From the NCBI GenBank assembly GCA_964572825.1, contig CAZNGS010000001.1, positions 62,001 to 126,000 on the forward strand: a DNA stretch of 64,000 nucleotides, in the 5' to 3' direction. Position numbers and translations under genes: made by a program. The notes under the pieces were generated by a model. It was given only the letters and a program-made list of their open reading frames with translations, made no database searches and had not been told where the DNA came from. Numbering within the stretch: the first letter of the stretch is position 1; each line of letters opens with the position of its first letter. This stretch comes from CAYVBE01 sp964572825. GTDB taxonomy: Bacteria; Planctomycetota; Brocadiia; SM23-32. Positions 24,684-34,103 of the stretch are shown here, one piece after another.

Positions 24684-26048
24684 ATGAGTGAAGCCGCCCA
24701 GATCGAGAAAGAGCAAGAGACCCCCGAACTGCGGGAACGAGCCACCGGCCGGCTGATACCGCTCTGGGTGAAGATAGCCCTTTACGCCATCCTGGGGCCC
24801 ATGTCCGTCTTCGCCCTGGTTTCTGCGGGCTGGTCTCTCTACGTGCAGCATGTGCTGACCAGAGCCGTGGGTCTCATCAAGGGGGGCGTGGAAACGCGGG
24901 TCGATTTCGATTCCGACCGGTACCAACAGGCGCTGCAAGACCTGGCCTGGCAGCCCGTGGATTCCTTTCTGTATTGCAACCAGGAGCTGTTGCAGGACGA
25001 CGAGGACGACCCTCGCATGGCCCGGGCGCTTGCCCTGCAGAAAGCCGTCCGCTGGGAAACCGTCAGCAGGCGACGCGACACCATACGGAAAATCATCGAG
25101 AACATGGACGAGTCCGGCGCCCTAAAGACCGACGTGCTCACACCCGATGTCGTGGCCACCCTGGAGCAAATGGTGGAGGAGCGCCGCTCGAACCCGGAAA
25201 TGAGCTACGCGGAACAGCGCATAACGGACGTGCTGGCGTGGGTGATTGAAGCGTCGCGCACCCCGCCCAAAGGCTTCGAGAGACGTCGCCTGGAATCACT
25301 GCTGACAGGCTTCGAGAAGAAGAAGTTCGTGGGCGAAGAGGTGGACGCCCTCGAGACTCTGATCCGTGAATGGAGCGACTCCGAGGAATCGGCGGCCCGC
25401 CAGGCCGTCCCTCATTTCGAAAAGATGCTCCGGGCGGAGCACACGCAACTCCCCTCCGAGTCCGCCGCCTACTGCGCCCGGCGGGCCGACTACTGGGAGC
25501 GCCGGTATCTGAACGGCATGCTGGCGCTGGCCCGGGCCGGAAAGCGGATGCTGGACCGGATCGTGGAAACAGGCAGGCGGCTCGATCACCCCCACATATA
25601 CCAGTACATCAGCCTGCTGCGCCATCGCGATAACCAGATCCGCCAGCAGATCGCCGAGGGCGTCTGGCTCATCCGTCACCGCTACTATACCATTCGCTTC
25701 CTGGGGGAATTCGCGGCCAGGACCACCATCAACCCCGTGATGGCCGCCGAAACCGTGCGGCTCACCCGCGACGAACACGAGCGACTGATGCAACGCGCCA
25801 ACGCACGACGGGTCAAGGAGTGCCTGCGGCTCCTCATCCGGGTGGGCCTGGACTACCTGCAGAACCGGGAGCAATACGAGCTGCCGCGCGCCGAGGACCC
25901 GGACGCCTACATGCGCAGGTACGTCGTGCACAACCTGGAGATACTCAGCGAGGAGGAGGACGTGGAGCAGTTCGCCGAGGACGGCCTTGAACGGCTCCGC
26001 CAGGCCGACAGGCAGGCGCCCGGCGGGCCGGTCCTCTTCGTGGAATAG
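24684..26048 (+). CDS. Membrane-anchored helical protein of unknown function
   Basis: 454 residues. A single membrane segment near the N-terminus (about residues 30-55, KIALYAILGPMSVFALVSAG) is followed by a long charged helical domain without Cys-rich or catalytic motifs. The composition (many Arg, Glu, Leu) and spacing suggest helical repeats or coiled coil. It is the third gene of the FtsX-fusion operon. No family is recognised. A scaffold or regulatory role in the same membrane complex is possible but unproven. Confidence 0.6.
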   Translation: MSEAAQIEKEQETPELRERATGRLIPLWVKIALYAILGPMSVFALVSAGWSLYVQHVLTRAVGLIKGGVETRVDFDSDRYQQALQDLAWQPVDSFLYCNQELLQDDEDDPRMARALALQKAVRWETVSRRRDTIRKIIENMDESGALKTDVLTPDVVATLEQMVEERRSNPEMSYAEQRITDVLAWVIEASRTPPKGFERRRLESLLTGFEKKKFVGEEVDALETLIREWSDSEESAARQAVPHFEKMLRAEHTQLPSESAAYCARRADYWERRYLNGMLALARAGKRMLDRIVETGRRLDHPHIYQYISLLRHRDNQIRQQIAEGVWLIRHRYYTIRFLGEFAARTTINPVMAAETVRLTRDEHERLMQRANARRVKECLRLLIRVGLDYLQNREQYELPRAEDPDAYMRRYVVHNLEILSEEEDVEQFAEDGLERLRQADRQAPGGPVLFVE

Positions 26049-26138
26049 CCCTGACTTCACCGGGAGGCGCGGGCGGACACGGCGTCCGCCGCACCTCACA
26101 GCCTGCTTCCAGTCAGATCGAGAGGGAGCATCCAAACC

Positions 26139-26342
26139 ATGGAGTGCCGCCAGGAGGAAAACCGGGACGCGTGCACGTGCACATACCCCGGCTGTTCGCG
26201 CAAGGGCCTGTGTTGCGAATGCCTGCAGTACCATCTATCCAGCCGCCAACTGCCGGGCTGCTGTTTCCCGGCCGACGTTGAGGCCACCTACGCCCGCAGC
26301 TTCGAGAAGTTCGCCGAACTGGTCAACAGCGGCCGGATGTAG
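26139..26342 (+). CDS. DUF6485 family small cysteine-rich protein
   Basis: 67 residues with 10 cysteines. The pattern CTCTYPGCSRKGLCCECLQY, then LPGCCFPADVEATYARS, matches DUF6485 proteins as I know them: a metal-binding-looking N-terminal knuckle followed by a short helix. Function is unknown; the Cys pattern suggests zinc or iron-sulfur binding. It lies 90 bases after the third gene of the FtsX-fusion operon and converges with the MATE gene. Confidence 0.8.
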   Translation: MECRQEENRDACTCTYPGCSRKGLCCECLQYHLSSRQLPGCCFPADVEATYARSFEKFAELVNSGRM

Positions 26343-26348
26343 CACACC

Positions 26349-27755
26349 TCAGGAGCGCGCGGGAGTCGCGCCCTCGGCAGTTGTCTCGACCACCGCTTTC
26401 TGCCATCCCCCGCGCAGGAAGAACGAGAGCGCCAGCAGAGCGCATACCACGTTTCCTACCACCATGGCCAGGTAGGTGCCCGTGCTGCCCCAGCCCAGCG
26501 TCCGGGTCAGCAGCAGCGCGACCGGCACGCGCAGCACCCAGAGCCGGACGATGCCGATCAGCATGGCGGGGGTGGTGTGACCGGAGCCGTAGAACGCCGC
26601 CAGCAACACCATGAGGACGCCGAAAAGGTAGGAAGACGCCGGCACCACGGCGAAGAATTTCCCCGCTTCCGCGATCACCGCCGGGTCCGCGATGAACCCC
26701 CGGGCCACCAGCTTGCCGAAAAGGGTCAGAAAGATCAGCGGCAGCAGCAACACGGCCGCCACGAACAGTGCCCCCCAGCGCACTGCGCGCCGCGCCAGCC
26801 CCGGTTTGCCCGCCCCCAGCGCCTGCCCCACCACCGGCGCTGCGGCGACCGCCGTCACCTGCGCCGGGATGTTGAAGAACCAGATAATCCGGAAACCCAC
26901 CGTGACGGCGCTGATCACCGTGGCCCCCAGGGAATTGATGATACCCTGGAAGACCAGAAACCCCACGGCGTCGCTGCTGCGGTTCAGGGCCAGCGGAGTC
27001 CCCACCCGGAGGAGCTTCCTCAGCAGGGGGACATCCGGCTTCAGGTCGCCGATCCGAACGCGCAGTCCCGAGCGTCCTCTGCGCAGAAAAAGGTAGCAGA
27101 TGTAGGCCTCGGCCACGCGGGCCGTCAGACTGGCGAGCGCCGCGCCACCGGTCCCCAGCGCAGGGACGGGACCCCATCCGAATATCAGGAGGGGGTCAAG
27201 CAGAGCATTCAGGCCGTTGCCCGCAGCGCTGACGACGACCAGCGTCATGGTATCCCCCAGCGCCCGCAGGCACGCCCCGTAGGCGACCATGAACGCCACC
27301 AGGGGCATGGCCAACAGGAATATCCTCAGGTACACCAGCGCCGCGGGTCGCACGCGGGATGGCACCTGCACGGCCATCAGAATCCAGGGCCCCAGGGCGT
27401 ATATGGCCGCGGTGAGGACGACCACCAGCGCCACCAGCAGCACGAACGTCTGCCCCGCCGCCTGCTCGGCCCGGCGATGCTGCCCTGCCCCCTGATACTG
27501 GCTGACCAGAGCCGTGCCGGCGCCCCCCAGGCCCATCGCCGCCGCCAGGGCCACGAAAAGCAACGGCCAGCACACGCCCTGTGCCGCCAGCGCCGTTTTG
27601 CCCCACCGCCCCAGCCACAGCGCGTCCACCAGCATGTAGAGGGAGTGCAGCACTGCCCCAACGGCCATGGGCGCGGCCAGGCGGAACATGTTTCTGCCCA
27701 GGGAACCGGTGGTCAGGTCCCTCTTGACAGCGTAGCGTGCGGCGGGGCGTGACAT
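26349..27755 (-). CDS. MATE family efflux transporter
   Basis: 468 residues with about 12 membrane segments in two similar halves, the layout of MATE exporters that expel drugs or metabolites in exchange for sodium or protons. Typical segments are LGRNMFRLAAPMAVGAVLHS at the start, LVDALWLGRWG, GTALVSQYQGAG, ALGDTMTLVVVSAAGNGLNA and, in the second half, GVLMVLLAAFYGSGHTTPAM. The substrate cannot be predicted. It has no obvious operon partner; its 3' end meets the DUF6485 gene. Confidence 0.92.
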   Translation of the reverse strand: MSRPAARYAVKRDLTTGSLGRNMFRLAAPMAVGAVLHSLYMLVDALWLGRWGKTALAAQGVCWPLLFVALAAAMGLGGAGTALVSQYQGAGQHRRAEQAAGQTFVLLVALVVVLTAAIYALGPWILMAVQVPSRVRPAALVYLRIFLLAMPLVAFMVAYGACLRALGDTMTLVVVSAAGNGLNALLDPLLIFGWGPVPALGTGGAALASLTARVAEAYICYLFLRRGRSGLRVRIGDLKPDVPLLRKLLRVGTPLALNRSSDAVGFLVFQGIINSLGATVISAVTVGFRIIWFFNIPAQVTAVAAAPVVGQALGAGKPGLARRAVRWGALFVAAVLLLPLIFLTLFGKLVARGFIADPAVIAEAGKFFAVVPASSYLFGVLMVLLAAFYGSGHTTPAMLIGIVRLWVLRVPVALLLTRTLGWGSTGTYLAMVVGNVVCALLALSFFLRGGWQKAVVETTAEGATPARS

Positions 27756-27838
27756 GTGCTTTTTCCGGATAACGGGAGGACAGCCTGCGGATCACGCCAT
27801 GACCGCGCCCGATCGCGCGCGCGCCGCACGCAAACAAG

Positions 27839-27868
27839 GGAGGCTGCGAACCACAGCTCGCAGCCTCC
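27839..27868 (-). terminator. Hairpin, likely terminator of the lipoprotein gene
   Basis: An 11-bp perfect stem, GGAGGCTGCGA and TCGCAGCCTCC, with an 8-base loop. It lies about 33 bases after the stop at 27902 on the minus strand. The following CCTTGTTTGCG is only weakly T-rich. Confidence 0.55.
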
Positions 27869-27901
27869 GTAGCGGCCAACAAAACTCCGTCCGCCGCAGC
27901 C

Positions 27902-28639
27902 TCAGTATTTCAGATCGCCGTTCCACTCATAGGCTGCGTCGGCGTAGAGGTCCCATCCCACAGCCGAGACCACCAGGTCCACGATCTGCGACGGATCGAT
28001 TCCCAACCGAAAGTAGAAGCCCGAGTGCAGGATGAAAGGCTCCGGGATGGCGATTTCCACCGAGCACATCTCCCAGTCCTGCCAGCCCCGGGAAAGCCAG
28101 GGGAGGGACTTCCACACCAGGGACTCCTCGGAGCCCATCCCCCCGAATGAGGTCTCTTTGGCCTCGTAAATGAGCACTTTGGCCGGGGCATTGAACACGG
28201 GGTCCTTCAGGTTTTTCATGTGGCGGCGCCACCCCTCCAGTTCGCTCTGCTCATCCTTGTAGCCGTTGACCACGATGGGTTCCTGCTCGATCAACACGTC
28301 GTGCAGCGGACCGAGACCGAGTTTACGACGAGAGTCTATCGTGACGCCCACGCCCCGCCTGTCCCACTCCAGGTCGCCGGTGGCTTTGTAGAGGAAGCCC
28401 AGGTGCATGAACTCGGTCAACTCCACGTACGCACCGATGGCGGGCGGGAGAAATCCGACGGCCTGCGGCTCTTCCGCGCTGGGGACAACCGGCGGCACGT
28501 AGCCGACCGCAGCGGTGCCACAGTCCATCAGGTCATCGCGCACATTCTTCAGATGGCCGCAGCCCACCGAGGTCATCAGAAGAACCGCCAGTGCCAGCAG
28601 AACAAAACCTTTGCCGAGCAACTTCGCCTTGCCACGCAT
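27902..28639 (-). CDS. Predicted lipoprotein of unknown function
   Basis: 245 residues. The N-terminus is a signal peptide with a lipobox-like end (FVLLALAVLLMTSVGC, Cys at about residue 27). The mature part includes PPAIGAYVELTEFMHLGFLY and VSAVGWDLYADAAYEWNGDL and is probably beta-rich, likely attached to a membrane facing the periplasm. It looks like a planctomycete-type exported protein with no recognised family. The start at 28639 is set by the signal peptide. A promoter candidate lies about 75 bases upstream and a hairpin terminator downstream, so it is monocistronic. Confidence 0.65.
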   Translation of the reverse strand: MRGKAKLLGKGFVLLALAVLLMTSVGCGHLKNVRDDLMDCGTAAVGYVPPVVPSAEEPQAVGFLPPAIGAYVELTEFMHLGFLYKATGDLEWDRRGVGVTIDSRRKLGLGPLHDVLIEQEPIVVNGYKDEQSELEGWRRHMKNLKDPVFNAPAKVLIYEAKETSFGGMGSEESLVWKSLPWLSRGWQDWEMCSVEIAIPEPFILHSGFYFRLGIDPSQIVDLVVSAVGWDLYADAAYEWNGDLKY

Positions 28640-28712
28640 CGCAGCCTCCGCCGTTTTGGTTGCCTCGAACCTACCAGAAACAGCATCCCACCGTCCCGGA
28701 AACCAGTCCCCA

Positions 28713-28741
28713 ATACTACAATCGCCCGAGGGCAACGTCAA
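28713..28741 (-). promoter_or_regulatory. Candidate promoter of the lipoprotein gene
   Basis: Minus-strand TTGACG (28741-28736, 5 of 6), a 17-base spacer, then TAGTAT (28718-28713, 4 of 6). It leaves a leader of about 65 bases. Confidence 0.55.
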
Positions 28742-28801
28742 GCGTTTTTGCGCCCTTCTGTCCTGAGCGGCACCAGATGGGGCCGCACGCGCCCCGGGGA
28801 G

Positions 28802-30157
28802 TCATTCATCTTCTTCATCGGCCACCACGCAGTTGCGTCCTCGCGCCTTTGCCCGGTACAGGGCCTTGTCCGCCGCCAGCAGCAGGTCGTCGCCGCCCCG
28901 GTGCTCCGGCTGCAACCCGGCCACACCGAAGGTGGCCGTCATCGAGAAAGGCTCCTGGTTCCGGCCGTGAAAGACCATTTTTTCCAGCCCCGCCCGGAGT
29001 CTGTCCACACAGTGCAGGGCTTCCCGGGCCGCGGTATGGGGCAGCAGAAACCAGAACTCATCTCCGCCGTAGCGGCCCGCCAGGTCGTCCGTGCGGGACC
29101 TCTCCCGGATCATCTCCCCGAACCGCGCCAGCACGTCGTCCCCCACCGCATGACCGTGGGTGTCGTTGACGGCTTTGAACCCGTCCAGATCGCACAGCGA
29201 AAGACTCAAAGGGTACTCGTAGCGGCGGGCGGAACTGACGAACTGGCTCAGCCTGGACATCAGGAAGCGGCGGTTGTAGAGACCGGTCAGGGCGTCGTGC
29301 GTTGCCTCGTAAACCAGCCGCTCCTCCACCTGTTTCTGCTGGGTGACGTCCGAGAAAAGCAGCAGTACGTCGGCCAGATCGCCCTGCCCGTTGACGATCG
29401 GCACGGCGTGGAGCAGGGCCGTGAACTCCCGCCCTTCGGCGGTCACCATCTCCACCTCCCCGGCCCAATCGTTGGCCTCCAGGGCGGTTTGCACCACGGT
29501 GTCGGCGATCTCCGGCCGCATGAACAGCCGCCCCAGGCCGTCCCGGTCGATACTGTCCCGCGTGCAGCCGAACAAGTCCCGAAAGGCACGGTTCATGTAG
29601 GTGGCCTTGCCGTTGACGTCGAGGACCAGCACGGCGTCCAGCGCCCCGTTCATGGCGGCCCCGATGCGCAGCAGCTCGTGCCGGGCCCACCAGTCCTGGG
29701 TGACGTCCCGCACGCTGGCCCAGGCCTTTTGCTCGCCCCTGACGGCGAGTCCGTGCGCCGTCACCTCGGCCGGGAACAGTGTGCCGTTCTTCTTGCGGTG
29801 CCGACCCCGGATCACCCTTTCGGTCTGCTCCTGGATGACCTGACGGAGTGCCCGCACGCCGTGCTCGTGCTCGGCGGCGACGTCGCGGAACCGCAGGTCC
29901 AGGAACTCCTCCCGGCCGTAGCCGTACAGCTCGACGGCGGCCGCATTCAGATTCTCCACCCGCAGCTCCTCCCCCGCCAGCAGCAGGCAGGCCTCCGACT
30001 GGGCGGCCAGAATCTGATCCCACAACGCATCCTGACCGGAATCTTGCCGGAGTTCGCCCCGGCCAGCCTCTACGGTGGCTTCCAGCTCTTGCAGGCGTCG
30101 GCGCAGCGCGCCGATCTCTCGGCGAAGCTCTTCCTTGCTTTTTTTCGATCCGTCCAC
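28802..30157 (-). CDS. PAS-PAS-GGDEF diguanylate cyclase
   Basis: 451 residues. An N-terminal coiled coil (residues 6-40) precedes two PAS domains (about 45-155 and 165-285). A GGDEF domain follows, starting at THDALTGLYNRRF. The active-site motif is intact (RYGGDEFWFLL), and five residues before it lies RTDD, an intact RxxD product-inhibition site. It should make cyclic di-GMP in response to a signal sensed by the PAS domains and be feedback-inhibited. No EAL or PilZ partner is nearby. A GTG at 30157 follows GGGGG at six bases and is preferred over the TTG at 30160. It has no membrane segment, so it is cytoplasmic. Confidence 0.92.
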   Translation of the reverse strand: MDGSKKSKEELRREIGALRRRLQELEATVEAGRGELRQDSGQDALWDQILAAQSEACLLLAGEELRVENLNAAAVELYGYGREEFLDLRFRDVAAEHEHGVRALRQVIQEQTERVIRGRHRKKNGTLFPAEVTAHGLAVRGEQKAWASVRDVTQDWWARHELLRIGAAMNGALDAVLVLDVNGKATYMNRAFRDLFGCTRDSIDRDGLGRLFMRPEIADTVVQTALEANDWAGEVEMVTAEGREFTALLHAVPIVNGQGDLADVLLLFSDVTQQKQVEERLVYEATHDALTGLYNRRFLMSRLSQFVSSARRYEYPLSLSLCDLDGFKAVNDTHGHAVGDDVLARFGEMIRERSRTDDLAGRYGGDEFWFLLPHTAAREALHCVDRLRAGLEKMVFHGRNQEPFSMTATFGVAGLQPEHRGGDDLLLAADKALYRAKARGRNCVVADEEDE

Positions 30158-30238
30158 CAAAAACCCCCTTCACCAGGCACCCATTCCGACGGGCCGATCT
30201 TACAGCATTCTACCATACCCGATTGCGGCAGAAAGCCC

Positions 30239-31501
30239 TTATCCCTTACCGGTTGAGAGGCGGATGCCCCGCGTGAAGAACCGCTGCCCGATGGCGAAAA
30301 GGATCAGCATGGGCACCAGCATCATCAGGCTGCCGGCCATCAGGGCGCCCCAGTCCGCATCGCGCATGCCCTGGAAGCGCGTCAGGCCCAGGGGCAGGGT
30401 CATCTTCTCCTCGCTGACGATGAACACCAGCGGGGTGATCAGGTTGTTCCAGCTACCGATGAACGTAAAAAGCGCCAGCGTGGCCAGCGCCGGTTTGGAA
30501 AGGGGCAGAATCACGTGCCAGAAGATCCCCAGGTACCCGCAGCCGTCGATCTTCGCGGCCTCCTCGTATTCCCGGGGAATCCCCAGGAAGAACTGCCTGA
30601 GCATGAACGTGCCGTAGGCGCTGAACATGGCCGGCAGCGTCAGCGCCCAGTAGGTGTCAATCCAGCCAAGGAACTTCATCAGGATGAAGGTGGGGATCAT
30701 CACGACCGTCCAGGGCACCATCATGGTGGCCAGATAGCCCAGGAATATCTTGTCGCGTCCGGGGAATTCCAGCCGGGCGAAGGCATAGGCGGCGCAGGCG
30801 CTGGTCGTCACCTGGCCCACGGTCACCGCCAGGGCCACCAGCAAGCTGTTCAGGAAGAACCGCGCGAAAGGCACCAGGCTGAGCGCTTTGCGGAAGTTTT
30901 CAAACGGCCCCCGCGCTTGCTTTATCTGGCCGATGTAAGATGCCTCCAACAGTTTACGGTTCACGCGCAGCAGATGGCTTTTGGACAGGTTCTGCCGCCC
31001 CTGCCGCAGCATGTCCTTCGCCATGTCGGGCACCGCGACCCGCTGGAAGGCCTCCTCCCGGTAGAGTTCACGCCACCGCAGCACGTCGTTGAGCGCGGAC
31101 AGGAGTTTCTCTTTTTCCCCCGCCCTCAGTTCGGCCCGACTGCCCCGTTCGACCAGGTCCCGGGCGGCATCCGGCAACCTTCGCCATATCCTGCCCCCCG
31201 GCGACGGCTCGGCCGCGCGGGTCTCCTTCATCAGCCGGGAGCAGAAGCCCGACCAGTCCACCACGTCTCCCTTTTTCAACCTGGGAGAAAGCGTCCACTC
31301 ACGGGGGTCCGGCAGTATCCGGAGGGGCTTGCCGGTGATGTCCTCGGTAGGCTTGAAGGCGGCGCCAACCACCCAGATCAGCGGAAAGGTTGTGGTCACG
31401 GCGAAGACGATCAGAGCCAGGTAAACGAGAACCCTCCAGGGGGACTTGCGCCCGCTCTGCCCCTGCGGAGTCAGCGTGACATCCCGGTTCAGATCGCTCA
31501 T
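30239..31501 (-). CDS. Sugar ABC transporter permease (MalG type) with a large insertion
   Basis: 420 residues, longer than the usual 270-300. Six membrane segments are present. The EAA loop that contacts the ATPase is EYEEAAKIDGCGYLGIFWHV near residue 320. Between the first membrane segment and FENFRKALSLVPFARFFLNS there is an unusual charged helical insert of about 125 residues (about 72-200). It follows the MalF-type gene with a 4-bp overlap (ATGA). With the binding protein it forms an importer for a sugar or oligosaccharide. The ATPase (MalK-like) is not encoded here, so it is supplied from elsewhere. Confidence 0.9.
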   Translation of the reverse strand: MSDLNRDVTLTPQGQSGRKSPWRVLVYLALIVFAVTTTFPLIWVVGAAFKPTEDITGKPLRILPDPREWTLSPRLKKGDVVDWSGFCSRLMKETRAAEPSPGGRIWRRLPDAARDLVERGSRAELRAGEKEKLLSALNDVLRWRELYREEAFQRVAVPDMAKDMLRQGRQNLSKSHLLRVNRKLLEASYIGQIKQARGPFENFRKALSLVPFARFFLNSLLVALAVTVGQVTTSACAAYAFARLEFPGRDKIFLGYLATMMVPWTVVMIPTFILMKFLGWIDTYWALTLPAMFSAYGTFMLRQFFLGIPREYEEAAKIDGCGYLGIFWHVILPLSKPALATLALFTFIGSWNNLITPLVFIVSEEKMTLPLGLTRFQGMRDADWGALMAGSLMMLVPMLILFAIGQRFFTRGIRLSTGKG

Positions 31502-32499
31502 ACGCCCATCTCCCCGTACACTCGGCGTCGCCCGTAGCGCCAGTTCAGCAGCGAGAGCACGAAAACGATGATGAACAGAATCCAGGCCACCGCCGAGGCA
31601 TAGCCCATCTCAAAGCGGCGGGAAAAAGCCAGGTTGTAGATGTAGTAGCTCAGCGTGGTGGTCGCACCGGCCGGCCCGCCCTGCGTCATCACGTAGGCCA
31701 CGGTGAAACCTCCCTGGAACCCGCGGATCAGGGACATGGTCAAGATAAAGAAGGTGGTGGGCGAGACCATGGGCCACGTGACGTGGATGAACTTCTGGAA
31801 GGCCCCCGCCCCGTCCATCTCCGCCGCCTCGTAGAGGTCCTGCGGGATGGACTGCAGCGCTGCCAGGTACAGCACCATGTTGTAGCCGCCGATGCTGGCC
31901 CACAGGCGGATCATGATCAGGGCGGGCTTGGCCCAGGTCTCGGACTTGTGCCAGAGCAGCGGGTTCTCCACCCCCAGCGCCGCTGCGAGGGACTTGATGG
32001 GCCCGGCCACACCGATCAAGTCGAGAAAGGCGTTCACCAGCCCGCTCTCCGGGTTGAGCAGCACTCCCCAGAGAACGAAAACGGCCACCCCGGTGACGAT
32101 GGACGGCAGGAAGAAAACCGTGATGAAAAACGGCGCGCCCTTGATCTTGCGGTTCAGCAGGTTCGCCAGCAGAAGCGAGCCGATGATCGAAAGGGGGATC
32201 CCGGCCATCAGGATTACCGTGTTGCCCAGGTATTTCCAGAAATAGGGATCGTTCAGATGCCAGGAGCCGTCCCCGTGCGTGTGGGCGCCGATCACGCTCC
32301 AGAAGTTCTGCAGGCCCATGAAATCGGCCGTTTCGGTGAATCGCGCGGCACCGTGCAGCGGCGACCAGTTGAAGAGCGAAAGCAGTGCCGAGGCGACGAT
32401 GGGAAAGAGCATGAACACCAGGAAGCCCAGCAGATTCGGCAGGATGAACAGCAGGGCCGCCAGCACCTCCACCCGGCGCTCTTTCTTGCTCACGGCCAC
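31498..32499 (-). CDS. Sugar ABC transporter permease (MalF type)
   Basis: 333 residues with six predicted membrane segments. The EAA motif is LYEAAEMDGAGAFQKFIHVT near residue 235, and LRGFQGGFTVAYVMTQGGPAGAT-like sequence close to the last helices is typical of the MalF/UgpA branch. The GTG at 32499 follows GAGGT at seven bases and lies five bases after the binding-protein stop, so all three genes are one operon. Sugar specificity is not evident from sequence. Confidence 0.92.
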   Translation of the reverse strand: MAVSKKERRVEVLAALLFILPNLLGFLVFMLFPIVASALLSLFNWSPLHGAARFTETADFMGLQNFWSVIGAHTHGDGSWHLNDPYFWKYLGNTVILMAGIPLSIIGSLLLANLLNRKIKGAPFFITVFFLPSIVTGVAVFVLWGVLLNPESGLVNAFLDLIGVAGPIKSLAAALGVENPLLWHKSETWAKPALIMIRLWASIGGYNMVLYLAALQSIPQDLYEAAEMDGAGAFQKFIHVTWPMVSPTTFFILTMSLIRGFQGGFTVAYVMTQGGPAGATTTLSYYIYNLAFSRRFEMGYASAVAWILFIIVFVLSLLNWRYGRRRVYGEMGV

Positions 32500-32504
32500 G
32501 GCGG

Positions 32505-33860
32505 CTACCTCAACGTGGAGCAGTAGCGGCAGTTCTGATCGTAGCGTTCTTGCATCTCGACGAGTTCCTCTCGTATCTCCTCTCCCTCGACGCTGCCCAG
32601 CAGCACGCGGTCGCGCAGGTCGGCGATGGGCTGCTCCATCCACTCGGACACGTTCGGCCCGATCGGTTGAGAACGAGCATAGGCCACGGCGTCGAAGATT
32701 ACCTGCAGGTTGACCTCCCGGGGTATGCCGGGGATGCGCAGGTCCCGTGCGACGGACCTTCTGGCGGGCAGATTCCGCGCCTCCCGCGCCACGCGCCGCT
32801 GCCACGGCTCGCCGATCATGCCCTTCAGCAGCCGCCACGCCGCCTCGGGGTGCTCGGTGCGGGCATTGATCACCGGGCTGCCGCCGAAAACAAGGGTGGC
32901 CTTCTCCCGCCGCTGCGGGGGCGGAACGATGTCCCAGCGGAAGCCGCTCCGCCCGCGTATCTGGGTATTGAGCCAGGTGCCGGACAGCGCCATCGCCACC
33001 CGCTCGGCCACGAAGGGGTTGGCCGGCAGCGTGTCGATGGCCGCCTCCGTGGGCTGAACGCCCAGCTTGAGCTGCAGGTCGGCGCAGAACTGCAGCGCCT
33101 CAACGTTGCGGGCCAGGTAAGGCGGCCTGCCGATGACCAGGTCTCCCTGCTCATCGAACATCTCCCCGCCGTTCTGCCACATCATCATGGCGTAGCTGAG
33201 CCACGGGCCGATTCCCATGACGCCGTACTGCCTCCTCCTGCCGCCCTCATCCCGGATCGTCAGGGCTCTGGCTTTCCGCAGCATGTCTTCCCAGGTCCAG
33301 CCCTCGCGGGGGTAGGAGACCTCCGCCGCGTCGAACATGTCCCGGTTGTAGTACATCACCACGGTGTTAAACCACGCCGGCAGCTTGTAGAGCGTGCCCC
33401 CGTAGCGGCACTGCTGCACGACGCGCGGGAAGAAGTCCTCCAGCTCGACCTCCGGGTCATCTTCCACGCGGTCGCCCAGCGGCATGATCAGCTCGTTCTC
33501 GGCCAGCGTGGGGAACATGGCGTCGTGCACCATGAACACGTCCGGCCCGACACCCCCGGCCAGCATGGTGGCCAGCTTGACCTGGTAATTGCCGCTGCCG
33601 GCCTGCACCAGCTCGACCTGGATGTCCGGGTTGGCGGCGACGAATTGCTCCAGCTTTTCCCGTTCGGCGCGCACCTCGTTTTCCCGGCCCCAGATCATGT
33701 AGCGTAGCGTCACTCGCCCGGAAGCCGGCGGCCCGGCTCCGGGTGCGCCGATCAGACCCGTCTTGTCGGGGGAAAGCGCCAGTCCGCGGCGCACCACGAC
33801 AATTGACAGGGCCAGCAGTGCGAGGAGCCCCAGCATGGCCACGATGCGCTGCCTGCTCAT
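32505..33860 (-). CDS. Extracellular solute-binding protein, family 1 (sugar)
   Basis: 451 residues. A hydrophobic N-terminal segment (residues 7-25) acts as signal anchor or signal peptide. The mature part has the family 1 pattern: VTLRYMIWGRENEVRAE, FVAANPDIQVELVQAGSGN, KLATMLAGGVGPDVFMVHD, YKLPAWFNTVVMYYNRDMFD and GSPVINARTEHPEAAW. It captures a sugar outside the membrane and delivers it to the two permeases downstream. A promoter candidate lies upstream. Neighbouring glycan genes at 47-58 kb fit a role in carbohydrate uptake, though they are far away. Confidence 0.92.
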   Translation of the reverse strand: MSRQRIVAMLGLLALLALSIVVVRRGLALSPDKTGLIGAPGAGPPASGRVTLRYMIWGRENEVRAEREKLEQFVAANPDIQVELVQAGSGNYQVKLATMLAGGVGPDVFMVHDAMFPTLAENELIMPLGDRVEDDPEVELEDFFPRVVQQCRYGGTLYKLPAWFNTVVMYYNRDMFDAAEVSYPREGWTWEDMLRKARALTIRDEGGRRRQYGVMGIGPWLSYAMMMWQNGGEMFDEQGDLVIGRPPYLARNVEALQFCADLQLKLGVQPTEAAIDTLPANPFVAERVAMALSGTWLNTQIRGRSGFRWDIVPPPQRREKATLVFGGSPVINARTEHPEAAWRLLKGMIGEPWQRRVAREARNLPARRSVARDLRIPGIPREVNLQVIFDAVAYARSQPIGPNVSEWMEQPIADLRDRVLLGSVEGEEIREELVEMQERYDQNCRYCSTLR

Positions 33861-33909
33861 GCTTTTCCCCGGTGCAGAAACGCGTATGGTTCTTCACGAA
33901 AGCGCACAT

Positions 33910-33940
33910 ATTCTATGGCTTCAGGCCCTGTGCTCGTCAA
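33910..33940 (-). promoter_or_regulatory. Candidate promoter of the sugar ABC operon
   Basis: Minus-strand TTGACG (33940-33935, 5 of 6), a 19-base spacer, then TAGAAT (33915-33910, 5 of 6). The spacer is longer than ideal. Confidence 0.35.
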
Positions 33941-34103
33941 GCGCCCGCACGAGAATGCCGTGGAGCGCGGCAAGCGCTTGCCACCGCCAGCCAGGCCCGA
34001 TACAATGGTCTGTGGATAACCCGCTATAAGTATTGTCTGACGATTATTCAGTGCACGCGGCGCCGGAGGCGGTTTCCTCCGGCCCCGGTGTCGAGGTGGG
34101 ATT

